A stretch of 64,000 bases of DNA, from assembly GCA_030267565.1 (NCBI GenBank), contig BRXU01000001.1, positions 6,571,001 through 6,635,000 of the forward strand, in the 5' to 3' direction. Source of the stretch: Pleodorina starrii (lineage: Eukaryota; Chlorophyta; Chlorophyceae; Chlamydomonadales; Volvocaceae). Under the pieces are notes generated by a model that had not been told where the DNA came from, did not search any database, and saw only the letters and a program-made list of their open reading frames with translations. Shown in pieces: positions 1 to 12,382 of the stretch; position 1 is the stretch's first letter; each line of letters starts with the position of its first letter. A program made the position numbers and the translations under genes.

Positions 1-762
1 CTGGTCGAGAAAGTGCGGCTGGGATGCAAGGAACGCCCCAATCCCCCGAAGCCCGCGAGGACCCAACTCACCTACGGCAGGCAAAGAGAAGGACGCAGAG
101 CAAGGAAAGGGCGACGTCAACAGACAGGAAGAACAGACGCAGGGACAGCGTTACCGGCGAGACCCCCATGCGAATGCGGCTGGAGCTGCGGCTGATAATG
201 TCGAGCTGGCTGATTGAGCGATGGTAATGGGTGAATGCTGTATGGGAAAGGGGATTAAGGAGAGAAATACGTGCACAAGGGGGCTATGTCGTGCATGTGT
301 ACGAGGGTGGCGGGCGCGGACGACCCCGTGGGCAGGAAAGGCATCAGCGGCAGTGGCAAAGAGCAAGGCAAGGAGATGGGAGGGGCAAGGAGATGGGGGG
401 GGCTGCTGGGGTTGGAGGTGGAGGTGGAGGGGATGGTGGGGATTGTGGTGGTGGTGGGGGTTAAGGGCGTGGGGGATGTGGTGGTGGTGGTGCCGGGGTG
501 GGGGGACTGGTGGGTTCACAAACGTTGGGGCCCGTCGCCCGATCCGCTGCTGACCAAACCGGTGGCCTCCAGGGAGAACTTATAATCACGGTGATTCGAG
601 GACATAGCTCTATGTGGTGGTTCCTGGTTCAAATGCGAAGCGGGACGGGGATGTACCGGTAGCGGCGGAGAATCGGTTGAGATAGGTTGGGGTTTTTTGG
701 GGTGTTTGGTGAATGCTCGCACCTCCCTTCTCCCTTTCCGCGGCCTCGGGTGGTTTACCGGT
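1..762. other. Gene-free region upstream of the first gene
   Basis: No supported coding exon was found. Positions 395-515 are a G/T-rich, GGTGG-like low-complexity stretch. The palindrome TACCGGTA occurs at 654-661 and again at 756-763, the second copy overlapping the start codon of the next gene. The region probably holds the promoter and 5' UTR of that gene, but no convincing TATA box or other element could be assigned. Confidence 0.5.
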
Positions 763-3700
763 ATGGGTGTGGTGCAGGAGGTAGAGGCGGAGGCGGCGGC
801 TCTAGCGGAGGAGCTGGCTTGGGAGGCGTCCTCCTCCGCCAGCGGGGCCACTGCCGGAAACGGCAACGGCGGCGGCGGCGGCGGCGGCGGGATCCAGGGC
901 CACCAGGCCGCATCGGGCGCCTCGGCGTCATCTCAGGGGCAGCAGCAGCAGCAACAGCTGCAGTCGAACAGCAAGATCAGCGTGCTTAAGATGTTTGCGC
1001 GCGGCATGAAGGAGAAGTTCGCCGGCGTGGGCGGCGGCGGCGGCGCCGCCGCCGCCGCCACCGGTACGGCAGCCCACAGCGGCTCGGGCGCCAACAGCGT
1101 CGAGCGCGCCGCGTCGCCCGTCCCCGACGGCTCCGCCCTCTCCGCCTCCGTCGCCTCCGTTGCGCTTGGCGGCGGCGGCGGAGCAGCCGCCGCTGCCGCC
1201 GCCGGCGGCGCCGAGCAGCCGCTGCTTGATCGCTGCTCTCAGCCGCTCGACGGCGGCTGCGTCGACGTCGACAGTGAGGATTACCACCGGCTCAACGGCG
1301 ACGACGGGTTCCAGTACGAGCAGGTGGGTTACGTCGCGCCGTCGGACCTCCTGTCGGACACCGCCGCCGCCGCCGCCGCCACTGGCGGCGGCAGCGGCGG
1401 CGACGGCTCGCTGGCGGTGGCGGCGGCGGGGAAAGGCAATGGCCCGGCGGAGGGCGTCCCGGCCTGCGGCGGCGGCGCCGCCGCGCCAGCGGCGGTGCAT
1501 GGCGACGACCCGCTGCGGCAGCTGCTGGAGGTGGTGTCGGCGGCGCCACCGGACCCCTCAGCGGCGGCGGCGGCGGCGGCGCCGACGAGCGACGCCGGAG
1601 AGCAACGTCTGCTCCGCAAGTCCGCATCGTCCTTCATTTGGCACCCGACGCCCAAATGGACCAACTACCGCGTCTTCAGCGCCACAGCCGCCAGCGGCAG
1701 CGGCCCGCCGGCGCCCGTGAGCCCGCCGGCCAGGGCGGTGACCGCGCCGGCGGCGGTGTCCGTTGTCGTGCCGGAGCCGGGGGAGGCGGCGGAGGCGTGC
1801 GAGGCGCCGGTAGGCCCGCTGTCGCCGCACGTGCTGATGCTCGCGGCGGGAAGGTCGCAGTCGAAGTCGTTAGCGGCGGTCATGACGGCGGCCGCCGCCG
1901 ACGACGATGATGATGACGGCGCCCTGACGGCGGCAGACCTGCCGCCGACACGTCTGGAATTCGGCTCCGTAAACCAAGCGCCCGTGGCGGCGGCGGTGGC
2001 TCCGCCGGCTCCGCCGGCGGGGCCGGGCGATTACGTCGCCGCCGCCGCCGCCGGCGGCGCCGCCGCCGCCGGGTCGGATTTCAGTCAGGTCCAGGCTGCC
2101 GATCAGGCCCGCCGGGCGCAGGGCAGCAAGCGGCGCTGCAGCAAGTCGGCGGGCCTCGCCTGGGACATTGCCTTTGCGCCGCTCAAGCTCAAACACCTGG
2201 TGCAACAACAACAACAACAACAGCAGCAGCAGCGGGAGCAGCAACAACAACAGCAGCAGCAGCAGTGGGAGTCGGAGGCGCAGGACCTCCATCAGCCAGA
2301 TTCGCAGCAGCCCAGTCCGCTGCCGTCACAGCCGCAACTTCCGCCGCAGTCGCAGAGGCGGCTCCTGGGCCTGGAGGGCCCGCGCCAGCACCAGCAGCAG
2401 CAGCAGCAGCATCCGTCAGGGCCGGGGCGGGCCTCTCGGGACGGCGGCGGTGGTGGTGGTGGCGGCGGTGGCGGCGGCTTCTTGCACGCCTGGAGCGCCT
2501 CTCGGGGCTCCGCGGCGGACGCGGCGGCGGCGGCGGATGCGGCGGCCGGTGCTGCGGTGGCACTGGCGCCGGTGAGCTCGCCAGGGCAGCAGCAGCAGCA
2601 GCAGCAGCACACGGCAGTGACGGCAGTGGCTCCGACAGCGGCAGCGCCCGCGGCGGGAGCCGACGCGGCGGCGGTGGCGGCGGCTGCAGGCAGCGGTCTT
2701 GGGCTGGCGGTCGCAACGGCGGGTGGGTCGGGGAGCGGCTGGGGGACGGCCGAGGCACGGGTGCTCCGGGGGAGTGGGGAGTGGGGTGCTGCCTCACGTG
2801 GCTTGGCGGGGGGTTGGGGGATGTGGGAGGACGTGACATGGAAGGACGCGAGGCGGACGAAGGGGAGGGACAGAGGCGGTCTGTCGATGGGCGGCTGCTT
2901 CGCAGGGGGCTGCCTGCCTTCATGCCTAGGATGAGTGCGAGGACGTGGACGTGGACGTGGACGCACCATCTGGGTTGTCGGCGGGGCTCGCCCAAAGCAA
3001 TGAGGAACGTTGTGTTGCTCCTCCTGCGTTGGGCGCACCGCACTGCCCTGCTTGTGACCCAGCTTTGCTCGCGTCCTTGCTGCCCTCCCGATCCTCTCCC
3101 CAACCCCCACCCCTCCGCCCCCCCGCCCGCCCGCGCTTCCCCCGCCCTCTTCGTGCCTGGAAGGCCACACAGGCGCCCCACCGCCGCCACCGCCTGGGAC
3201 AGCCACCCCTGCACTCCCAATGCCCATCGCTGCGCCCTCAGCCGCCATACCGCTGGCGGCGCCGCGCGGCGGCGGCGCCGGCCTCCCCGGCGGCCCCCAC
3301 ACCCACGCCCACCCGCACCTCCACCCTATCCGGTATCCGGTCGGCGGCGGCGGCCCGCACCTGGCGCACGGGCCCGCCGGCGGCGGCGGCGGCGGCGGCA
3401 GTGGCTTGGCGGCGGCGAATGCGGCGTTGCTGCACCCGCCGGCGGGCAGCTCCGTCGCCAGTACGTGCAGTGTACTACTGTTGGACGAGCATAAGGAGGC
3501 GTCGCCGGTGCGTTGTCGCGGGTCAGGGTTGGGTTCCCGCAAGGGGCTCGGGGGGAAAGGGGGGCTTGAAGTGAGGGGGCGTTTTTGGCGGGCCGGCTGG
3601 CGGGGCATTTGGCAAGGACAGAGGGCACGGGGGGGAGGGGACTTGTTGCTGCTGCATTTCGACGCGTATGTGTCTTGACGCTGTACTGTTTCTGCGTCTG

Positions 3701-6700
3701 CTTCTGCTGTTGCCCCAAACCACGATATACACTGCCGCTTCAGCTGCTGCTGCTGCCACCGCTGCTGCTGCCCCCGCCGCAGGCTGAGGCGCGAGACGAG
3801 TGGGTCATCATGTCCGCTCCCTCGGGTGCAGACCTGCCGCCCCTGCACCCGCACTGCCACTCCCACTCGCCCTCGCCCTCCCAGCGGACGCTGCCGCACG
3901 GGCTGGGGCAGGGTCACGCCCACGGCTACAGCCACGGCCCGGGTCAGGGGCACGGCCACGGACACGGCCACGCGCAGGGGCACCCCGCCGCCGCCGCCTC
4001 CTCCATGGCCCCTCTGGTGACCGCCACGGGCGTCATCGGACCCGCCATTCCAGCGGCGCACATCAACGGCGGCACCGGCGGGAGCGTGCCGCCCGGCTCG
4101 GGTGAGGCACATCCGGGGCGCTGTGCCCGGGTCGCCGGCTGTTGCTGCTGCTGCTGCTAGGGACCGCATATCCCGACCGCATTTCCCGTGACCTGCAAAG
4201 CCACTTGCGCCGCTTACTCCTTAGTCCCTTGGTTGCGACACCAAAAAACCCGAAACCCAAAAACTCGATCTGTCCTGCCCTGCCCAGCCCGATGTTCCCC
4301 TGACACACCACACCACGCCGCACCACGCTGGGATCGCTGATCATCTGGGACCTGTCCGCTGTCGCACCCGCATCAGGAGCCCCGGTGCACCAGCAAGGAG
4401 CCTGGACGGAGCCGTACAGTGGGCTGCACGGCAGCGGCGGCGAAGGCGACGGCGGCGCCACGGCGGCGGCAAGCTGCCGAGGCGGGGCCTGCGGCGCAGC
4501 CGCCGCGCCAAGCACCCCTGGCGGCAGCGGCGGTCGAGGCGGTGGCGACGGTGGGAGTCAGGCTGCTGCTGCGGCGACGGCGGCGGCAGCAGCGGCCGGG
4601 GGCGTCGGCGGCGGCAGCTGGGGTCATTCGGCGAATGTTCGCGGGCAGGGCGGCGGAGCGGCGGCGGCCGGGCCGGAGGATTGGCGGTCTCCTGGCGACG
4701 CGGTGGAGCCTGCCGTACAGGAAATGAGGGTGAGTGCGCACCCAGTTGAGGAGGCTGTCGGAGGGGATGCGGGTTGTTGGAGCGGTCGGGTGGGGTGGGA
4801 TGGGGTCTTGTGGAGTGAGGACACCGGCCGCGGGTGTAGTGGGGACACATGCCGCGGTGGAGTGTGCGCTGGTTGCGACGAGCCCGTTTGTCCATCTGTC
4901 CGCCCGTGGCCCCTTTCCTGCGGGGGGCTGCCTCTGCGCACACCACACCACAACACCACACCACACCACACCACACCACACCACACCACACCACACCACA
5001 CCACACCACACCACACCACACCACACCACACCACACCACACCACACCATACCATATCATACCGCCTCGCATCCCCTCCGCCTCGCGCCCCTCCAGGAGTC
5101 ACTCGGAGTGAACGACCTGTTGCACCACCACAGCGCCCTGGCGGCACGACTGCGCAAGCTACAGCAACAGCAGCAGCAGCAGCAGCAGACCTCTGCTACT
5201 GCCGCTGCTGCCGCTGCTGCTGCCGGCGGGGCCGGGGCTGGTTCAGAAGCAGAGGAAGCAGAAGGGCTGGCGGCGACTGTGTCGGGGTCGGGGCCGGGGC
5301 CGGGACGGCCCTCTGGCTGCGGCGTCGGGACAAACAGCGAGGCGACCGAGGGGGCGGTGGCGCCTGGGCAAGCCGCATGTGGTGCATCCCATGCCGCTGC
5401 TCCGAAACCAGACGCGCCGACTCCCTGCCTGGAGCGCCTAACACAACTGCAACGCGTGCTGGAGAGCCTGGCGGCGGCGGCCGCAGCGGCTACCGCCGCC
5501 TCCGCCGGGCCGTCTGAGCCGGACACGACCGCCCCAGCGGCGGCGGCTGTGCCGCCGCCGCCACCGGCGGCCTCCATCGCTGCCGCCGCGGGCGGCAGCG
5601 GTGCAGCCGCAGCCGCTGCCGCCGCGGCGGCGGCGTCGAGCCCGTTGATGCCGGAGGGCCTCCTTCCAATACCGTTGCCGTACGCTGCTGCTGCGGCGGC
5701 GACCTCGACGTCGACGGCGGCAGTGACGCCGTTTGATCAGTTGGTGGTGGGGCCCGGCGGCAAGGTCAGGCTGCAGTCCGCGACGGCGTCGCCGCCGCCG
5801 CCTCTCGCCGTCGTCGACGGCCCGCAAGCATCGGCCTCTTCACCCCAGCACCAACAACAACAGCAGCACCAACAGCAGCATCAAGATCCGGATCTGGATC
5901 TGTTGTTTCAGGAGGCGGCGGTGCTCTGTTCCTCACTGCGCAGCGATTTGGTCAGCAGCCACCGGCGGGAGGTGGAGGCGGCGGCGTTGCTGGAGCAGGT
6001 AAGGGAGGGTGTGGTGGGGATAAGAAATGATACCGCAGCGGAGACGGAGACGGCGTTAGCGGAGACGGTGTGGTGGGGAACAGCCACGCCTGGGCGCGTG
6101 GATGTGGGTCGGGGAGGAGGGGTGGTTGCAGGTGCCAGGACTCGAGCGGCGTGGCTGGGAGCGTGGCCTCTTTCCTTTCTGTGTTTGTGTTGTGGTCGTT
6201 TCTGTGTGTCGAGGGTTGGACGCGAGAGTGGCTGTGGGGAGGGCTGGGGACGCGGTTTGGAGGTGAGGAGAAGGGAACTGCACCCGCGCGGCTATTGGGA
6301 CACACTTCGTTACATCGCTGCACATTGTTGCTGACATGTATGTACCACAACCCCTCGCACGCCGCCCGCCGCCGACGCGCTGCCGTCTTTGTGTGTACGA
6401 CAGTACGGCGTGCTGAGCGAGGTGCTGGCGGCCCGGCTCGAGGAAGTCGTACACCAGTTGGCCGAGAAGCAGTACACCATTGACAAGCTGAGCAACAAAC
6501 TCGACCAGACGATGCAGAAGTACGCGGCACAGGTACGGTGTACGGTGTCGTACTGGTTGCATGGTCCGAGGGGAGGATGTAGTCGCAGGTGTACCAACAT
6601 GTCGGAACCGCTATCTCATCTGATCTCATCTGATCTCATCTCATCTCACCGTACCCTTACCTTTCATTGGCCTGAGGCGCACACCCATGTGAACCGCATG

Positions 6701-7553
6701 TGCGTCGTACACATGTGCGTCGTACACATCCCGCCCTCGGCTCCCAACCAAATAACTATTTTTTAATGTTACAGTGTGGGCTGCTTCTGGGCCCATTCTA
6801 GGGTGAGGGCACCGCCCTCCTATTGCTTTTATCAGCCACGAATTTGTTCGCGAGTTCGCGAGTTTGCGAGTTCGCGAGTTCACGAGTTTGTTCGCCCTCC
6901 TATTGTTTTTATCAGCCGCGAGTTAAGTTCCAAGTAACCAAACCATCGCCACCCTTTACGACACGTCGATCTGTACGGCAAAACAGGATACGGCACTGGC
7001 GGACAAGGACTACGCCATTCGGAACCTGCAGTTCCAGCTCCAGGGAGGGCACGCCTTCGCCGCCGGTGGTGGTGGCGGCGGCGGTGGCGGTGGTGGCGGC
7101 GGTGGCGGCGGCGGCGGTCCAATCAGCGGCCTCAGCAGTGCACTCGGCTTCGGCGGCGGCGGAGCGGCTCACGGAGCGGCGGGGTCGTCGTCGGGGCACC
7201 AAGCCGCCGGCGGCAGCGCCGCCGCCGCCAACGGAGCGACGGCGCGGGGCTCCGGGGGCCCGAGCCACGGCGCCGCCGGCGCGACACCGGGCGCCGCTGC
7301 CGGCGGCGCCGCCGTCGGTGTCGGCGGCGGCATGGTTTCAGGCAGTGTCCACAACTTCCTCTTGAGTGTGGGGTCAATCGGCGGCGGTGGCGGCGGCGGC
7401 GGTGGCGCCGCGGCGGCAGCGGCAGCGGCGGCAGCGGCAGCGGCACGGCACAGCAGCCCGCAGCGCGCCGCCAATCAGAGTCTGTTGTGGCAGTTTGGAA
7501 AGAACCTGAAGGCCAAGTTTGGCGGGAGGGAGGAGCAGCAGCAAGACAGTTAG
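763..7553 (+). CDS. Low-complexity coiled-coil protein, unknown function (7 exons, 1,498 aa)
   Basis: I do not recognise this family. The proposed exons are 763-2722, 3242-3507, 3783-4101, 4377-4729, 5096-5998, 6404-6532 and 6987-7553. All junctions are GT-AG and the codon phase is kept across all six introns, which supports the model; the exon 1 donor is the least certain. The start at 763 is the first ATG in frame with the long open frame. The protein is dominated by Gly, Ala, Gln and His runs (polyQ at about residues 480-520; His/Gly-rich exons 2-3). Ordered islands are a short basic helix near the N terminus (KISVLKMFARGMKEKFAG), a motif SFIWHPTPKWTNYRVFS near residue 290, helical segments in exon 5, and a clear coiled coil in exon 6 (about residues 1268-1310). 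A second basic helix, LLWQFGKNLKAKFGG, is at the C terminus. The paired basic helices could bind membrane or cytoskeleton, but that is inference. Confidence 0.6.
4939..5050. repeat. (CCACA)n microsatellite in intron 4 of the first gene
   Basis: A run of CCACA pentamers with one CAACA variant near its left edge, ending in degenerate CCATA-type units. It has the same unit and strand orientation as the giant array at 29071-34560, but here the host gene is on the plus strand. Confidence 0.95.
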
Positions 7554-10500
7554 TGCGCCGTCTTTTTGAATACCGGGGTATGTGAATTTAAAGTCGGCTT
7601 AAGTGCATATGCCTCGACGGCTGTCTTGAATCTCTTGCTGCTTTCGTTGTCATTACCATCGCGCCCTGTCGTCTCTTTCCCGCCTATTGGCGATGTGCGA
7701 CCTGACACACGGCCGGTGGTGTGGTGTGGTGCAATCCTTATTGGGTAGTGGGCAGCATCCGCTTCCTCGTTGGCGAGATGGAGAGCAGAGGGCAGTCGTC
7801 CGCAGCGTTGGAGCGAGTAGGACAAGGGCAGAAGGGCGCGGTGTCGTGCTGGCAGGCGCGTTGGGTGCTCCGGTCTCGATCTGCCGGAGGAGGGTCAGGG
7901 GCTCCCGTATGAGAGCGGTGGCGGTGACGGCTGGTGCGGGGCTGGGGAAGGGGGAACGGGGGCAGGGGGAGGTTGGGCTGAAGGTGGCGGCCACGGCTGC
8001 TGTTTCTGTGAGGGTGTGTGTGTGTGGTGTGGCCCCGGTGTGGTTGGGTTGGAATCCGGGATCCGGGGCACGAACGAGGCGCATGTCGGAACAAGAGTTG
8101 CTGGCGTGTACGGCGTACGGGATACGCGGCAGGTGCGCGTGGAGGAGAAGAACAAATCTAGTATGTATGTATTGGCCTTTCGTGTGGGGTAGGGATGTGA
8201 GAGGGGGAACGTGGGAGGCGCTATCCGATGGTGTGGGGCGTCGAGGTGCGGGAGGGGAGGGTTGAATGCGAGCGCTGGGTGTGGAAGGCGGCCGTCTGCA
8301 GTCTGCGCGGAGAAAGCGTGCCGTGGCAGAGAGAGACCCCCGTGATGTGTGTGCGTCTGTGTGTGTGTGGGGGGGGAGGACGGGGAAGGGCGCGGGCAGG
8401 AGTTTGGGGGGGGGCGGGGCGGCTGCTCGTGGCTTCGGTCTTCGGCGGTACCTCCCACCAGCGGGGAATGCGGTGCGGTGTGGTGCGGTGCGCCAATCTC
8501 CCTCGCCCTCCTCCGGTCCCCCCAGCACCCCCCGGGGTGACCCTGTTGCGCCACCAACTGTAAGACACTGACGAGTCGCCCCCTGGGCCTTAGGGCTCAC
8601 TGCGCCGGGGAGGTGGCTGTCGACTGGCCCCGGCCTGTACGTGGCATCGAGCGCCGGGCCACCTGGCAGCTGTCTGATGGTGTGTCGGTAGGGGGAGCTC
8701 ACGCGGGGGGCCGGAGGGGGAGATGCATGTGTCTGGGCGATGCGACGCAGTCGCATGCGTTGCACCCTCTCCCTCCCTTCTCCCTCCCCTCTTGGATAGT
8801 TGACAGCTTGACACCGAGTCCTGCTTAGGAGTCCTCAGGATCTCGTGGGCAGAATCTGACAGCTGAAGGAACAACGGCCTTGCGCGGCAGCCTGCGTCAT
8901 GTGCGCTTGGGCGTCCACGGCGCTTCCCGCTGGAAACGCTTGCGCTAGGTAGAGCCCGCACTGGACGAGCAGTGATTGGTTCCGGAGCCCGGGCATGGCC
9001 CTGGTCCCCGGTTCGAGCCCAACCGAGAGCGTTCGTCGACGCTCCAACTGTCAGTCAGTCTGACCAGATATTTCCCAGCCACCAACGGTGCACGACACCG
9101 CCGCCACTTTCGCGACAAAAGAGCTTCAGCCGTCCGGTCGTTGGGCCCTCGCACAGTTATACCGAACGCGCATGTGACCAGCTGACGTGCTGACCATCAC
9201 CGCTGCCGGGCTAGCCCGCCCTACCCCGCCGTAATGTCGTGCCAGCGCGGCAACCAGAAGCCTGCAACGGCCTGCACCGCAGCGCAGCCTTCGGCGTAGC
9301 GGCCGGCCCGCCAGCCCGGCTTGTAAGGCGCTGCGCTGCGCCGGGAAGTTCCAGCGCAGGTTTGCGGGCGGGTAGTGGGGTTGGCCAGTCCTGGCTAGTC
9401 GGGGCGACGCCTCTGGAAGGGGCTTCTTAAAGTTGGCAGGCGCCGCCCGCCTCACGGCTACGTCATGATCATGATGGCTGAAGAGATGAATATTTTTCGT
9501 GTTTTTATCATTATTTTTCCTGCTGGCGTGCATGAATGTTCGCGCGCTCCCCGGGGAGAAGTACATGCACAAACGGCTTTGTCCTGTGGCGCATGGTGCT
9601 TGCTGTTAGACTTGGTTGATAAAGCTTGACCGATTTGTCCAACTTGATGCGCAGCGAAACCGGTTCTAACGCGCAGGGCTGCCATGAAGCAATGCGACAA
9701 CCTGTCAATTGTTATTCTTCGCAAGGGAGGGTCAGCACTGGCTCAACAGGTAAAAAGTAGAACATTCCTTACGACTCGACGAGATTCCCTTGGCAGGCGC
9801 TCCTTAGCGGCGTGCGCGCTGAGCAGGCGCATTCAAAAAGGGTTATCATAAGTGGCGGGCGGTCTGTCGGGACACAGCGAAAGCACTAGGCGTTGACTTG
9901 TTGTCAAAACGGAAAGAATTGCAGTGATTCAATGTTGCAAGAAGGGCTGTCAGCAAAAATTTAGGGCAGCTAGGGAGAACCAGCGCCGCCTGACGTACGC
10001 TCAGCCCGGGAAAGCGGGTTCCCTTGGTACGTGCATAGCTAACGATGGCGGCCATCCAGGGCGACCCAGCCGGTGACCGTGGCAGCTTGATGAACATAAT
10101 ATTCCTAGGAATTCAGGGTTACAGTTTTTGTGCCAAGAAATTCAAGAAGTTGCAATACACGACGTCGAAGGCAAAATTCGTAGTCAGCGTAGTGTGGATG
10201 GCAGACAACGGCACACCGGACGGCACGAGGGACCGACAGGTCTGGACGACAGGAAATGCATTTTTGATGCCACCCAGCTGCAATGATTCAAAAGAAATAT
10301 TGTAAATACAAAGTGGAGATGTATCCTCGATATCGCAGCTGCAGTCGTCAGACAGGCAAGAATGCCAAGACCCAATCTCAATAAAATCTCAATAAAATCT
10401 CAATGCCAAGACCCAAATAAAAGAAAATCAACGTAACTTGCGTACTATAGAAATCAAAAAATACTTTCTAACGATAACACTCTCCGCCATTAAGCAGCAG

Positions 10501-12382
10501 TGATTTTCCTAATGCGGTACACGGCAAGTCGTGGTTTTGAACTAGGCGCGAGCGCCAGTCACTTCCAGCCTCGGCAAGCACCCGTAGCTGTAAGTCTGTA
10601 ATTCTCTGCCCCAGAACGGGATTGACGCTTCCGAACAACAACATTTAACACCACTCTTACAACAGCACGCATGGTCCCTTCGTGCCTATCTGTTAGTTCA
10701 CGGTTTGAATCATCAAAAGCCGTGCTTCAACCCGCACAAATCCCCTTAGCGCTGTGAGCTTGACGGGCAAGGGCCCATGCCGAAACATATATTTCGGCAA
10801 GTCCGGAGATACTGGCCTACAGCGGCACGGATGCGCATGGTGGAGGAGGAGGCACTGCAGGGCGCACCCCCCAGCCTGGGTCCGTTCGCTAACGCCGTCT
10901 CCGTCTCCGCTGCGGTATCTTCTTTTTACCCCCCCAGCCCCCACCTTCCCGACGACCCTGCTGCATAGCTGCCTCATGAGCTGCTTGGACGCGAACGCGA
11001 GCGGCGTTCCCAGGCATGGGCCGTGCGTCAGGAGCGCGGCCCGGCATTCGAGAAACCTCGCTTCGTAAAAAGCGCAACACGCTGGTTGCGGTGCATCCTC
11101 GGTTCCATGCATACCCGCCGTATCCGCTTTACACCACACCATAACGGCGATCGGCCGATCGCTCCACTGACTGCTGCTGACTTCTCTGGGCGGCGTTTCT
11201 ACTGGGTCGCGTTGGGTGGGTGTCATATCTTCGCAAGCCTGCAGCGTGGGAGCCTGCCTCGTCGGGCGGAATTGTGCGCCGTTGCATTGCCGAAACCCTT
11301 GCGGAAGCAACAGTATCAGTACGTGGGATCCGTGTAAGTATCACGGTTATGGAAATAAAGCCACTGCGATTTCCATCGAGCTGTGTGTAAGAAGATGGTT
11401 GGGGGGTGCACGCTGATGACGAGTGGCAATGCCCTGCCAATCCCTGCGACCTCCACGGCGTGCGGTGCACATCGAACGCGCCGTGCAGCCCGCCAGCCCG
11501 CTCAATAATCGAAGGAGATGCACTTACAACTTCTTCTTGTTGTTATTGTTATTGTTATTATTATTGTTGTTGTTGGTGGTGGTGCAGTGGAGTTTGGACC
11601 CCCGTGGGAGTAGAGCCAGAAGGCCAGCTGGCACTCCAAAGGTGCTTTCTGAAGCGGTCGCGGCACAAGCAGCAGTGGGGCCAGAACGCCGAAAGAACTG
11701 GAAGCGCCCAGGCCCTGGAATACGCGACGCACTTGTTTGGGGGATTGTGTCCCCACAGGCCTTCGGCAAAGCTGGAACGAAAGCTGTATTGCCGTACGCA
11801 ATCGTGCGACTCAATGCCCATTGTACACAGGCAGCAGGCAATAATCATTTGAAAATTGTATCGTTAACGTAATAATGAAGTTGGCAGGCATGTAACAGCA
11901 GCAGACATAATTGGAGTAAAGGTGGGCGATTGGTAAGGGAACAGGTCACCTTCAGCAATGTACTCCAATGCAACTGTTTGCCCCTGCATGTTTTTTATAT
12001 TTTACGTTGAAGAATTTTATTCGATTCAAGCCATACCTGCAACTGCCAGTGCGTCGAATGGGTGCTTCGTCGTATAGACCCGCCGTACCTGTCGCAGCCT
12101 GTGTTTCCGTTTATATCCAGAACGTTTTCTTGCAAAGTTGTCTCCGGCCTGACGTGCAATTATTGCGCCCCGGACACCCGTAGGTAGCCTTCCTTTCAGA
12201 AGTGTCAAGTTTAATGGTGCGCGAGCTGCGAGTTCTCAGTTCTTTTGCAACACCAGCAATGCTTCCATTGTAGTACTTTTCAATCAAGTCACTTACGATT
12301 TGTCCTTCTCTTGGGAACTCCTCTGACAGAAAGGCGCAATCTTCGTCTAAAGCCACCATCAAGGCCCGGAGCCCTCGCAGCA
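7554..12382. other. Gene-poor intergenic region (about 4.8 kb)
   Basis: The first kilobase is probably 3' UTR of the upstream gene, ending near the TGTAA at 8559. From about 9430 onward the base composition drops to AT-richer sequence than the flanking genes (for example 9470-9720, 10290-10480, 11500-11580 and 11960-12020), with no long coding frame and no recognisable reverse transcriptase, integrase or transposase. A 14-bp direct repeat (AATGCCAAGACCCA, near 10362 and 10402) brackets tandem copies of an AATAAAATCTC unit. The region could contain old transposon debris, but no terminal repeats or target-site duplications were established. Confidence 0.5.
8559..8563 (+). terminator. Candidate TGTAA polyadenylation signal
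   Basis: TGTAA is the usual volvocine algal poly(A) signal. This is the first good copy downstream of the stop at 7553, and it would give a 3' UTR of about 1 kb. Confidence 0.5.

Noticed and set aside
582..650. tRNA-like GGTTCAAATGC sequence upstream of the first gene
   Set aside because: The B box is imperfect and the rest does not fold as a tRNA.
8960..9030. Possible tRNA with B box GGTTCGAGCCC
   Set aside because: No convincing A box or cloverleaf. Kept only as a possible tRNA-derived fragment.
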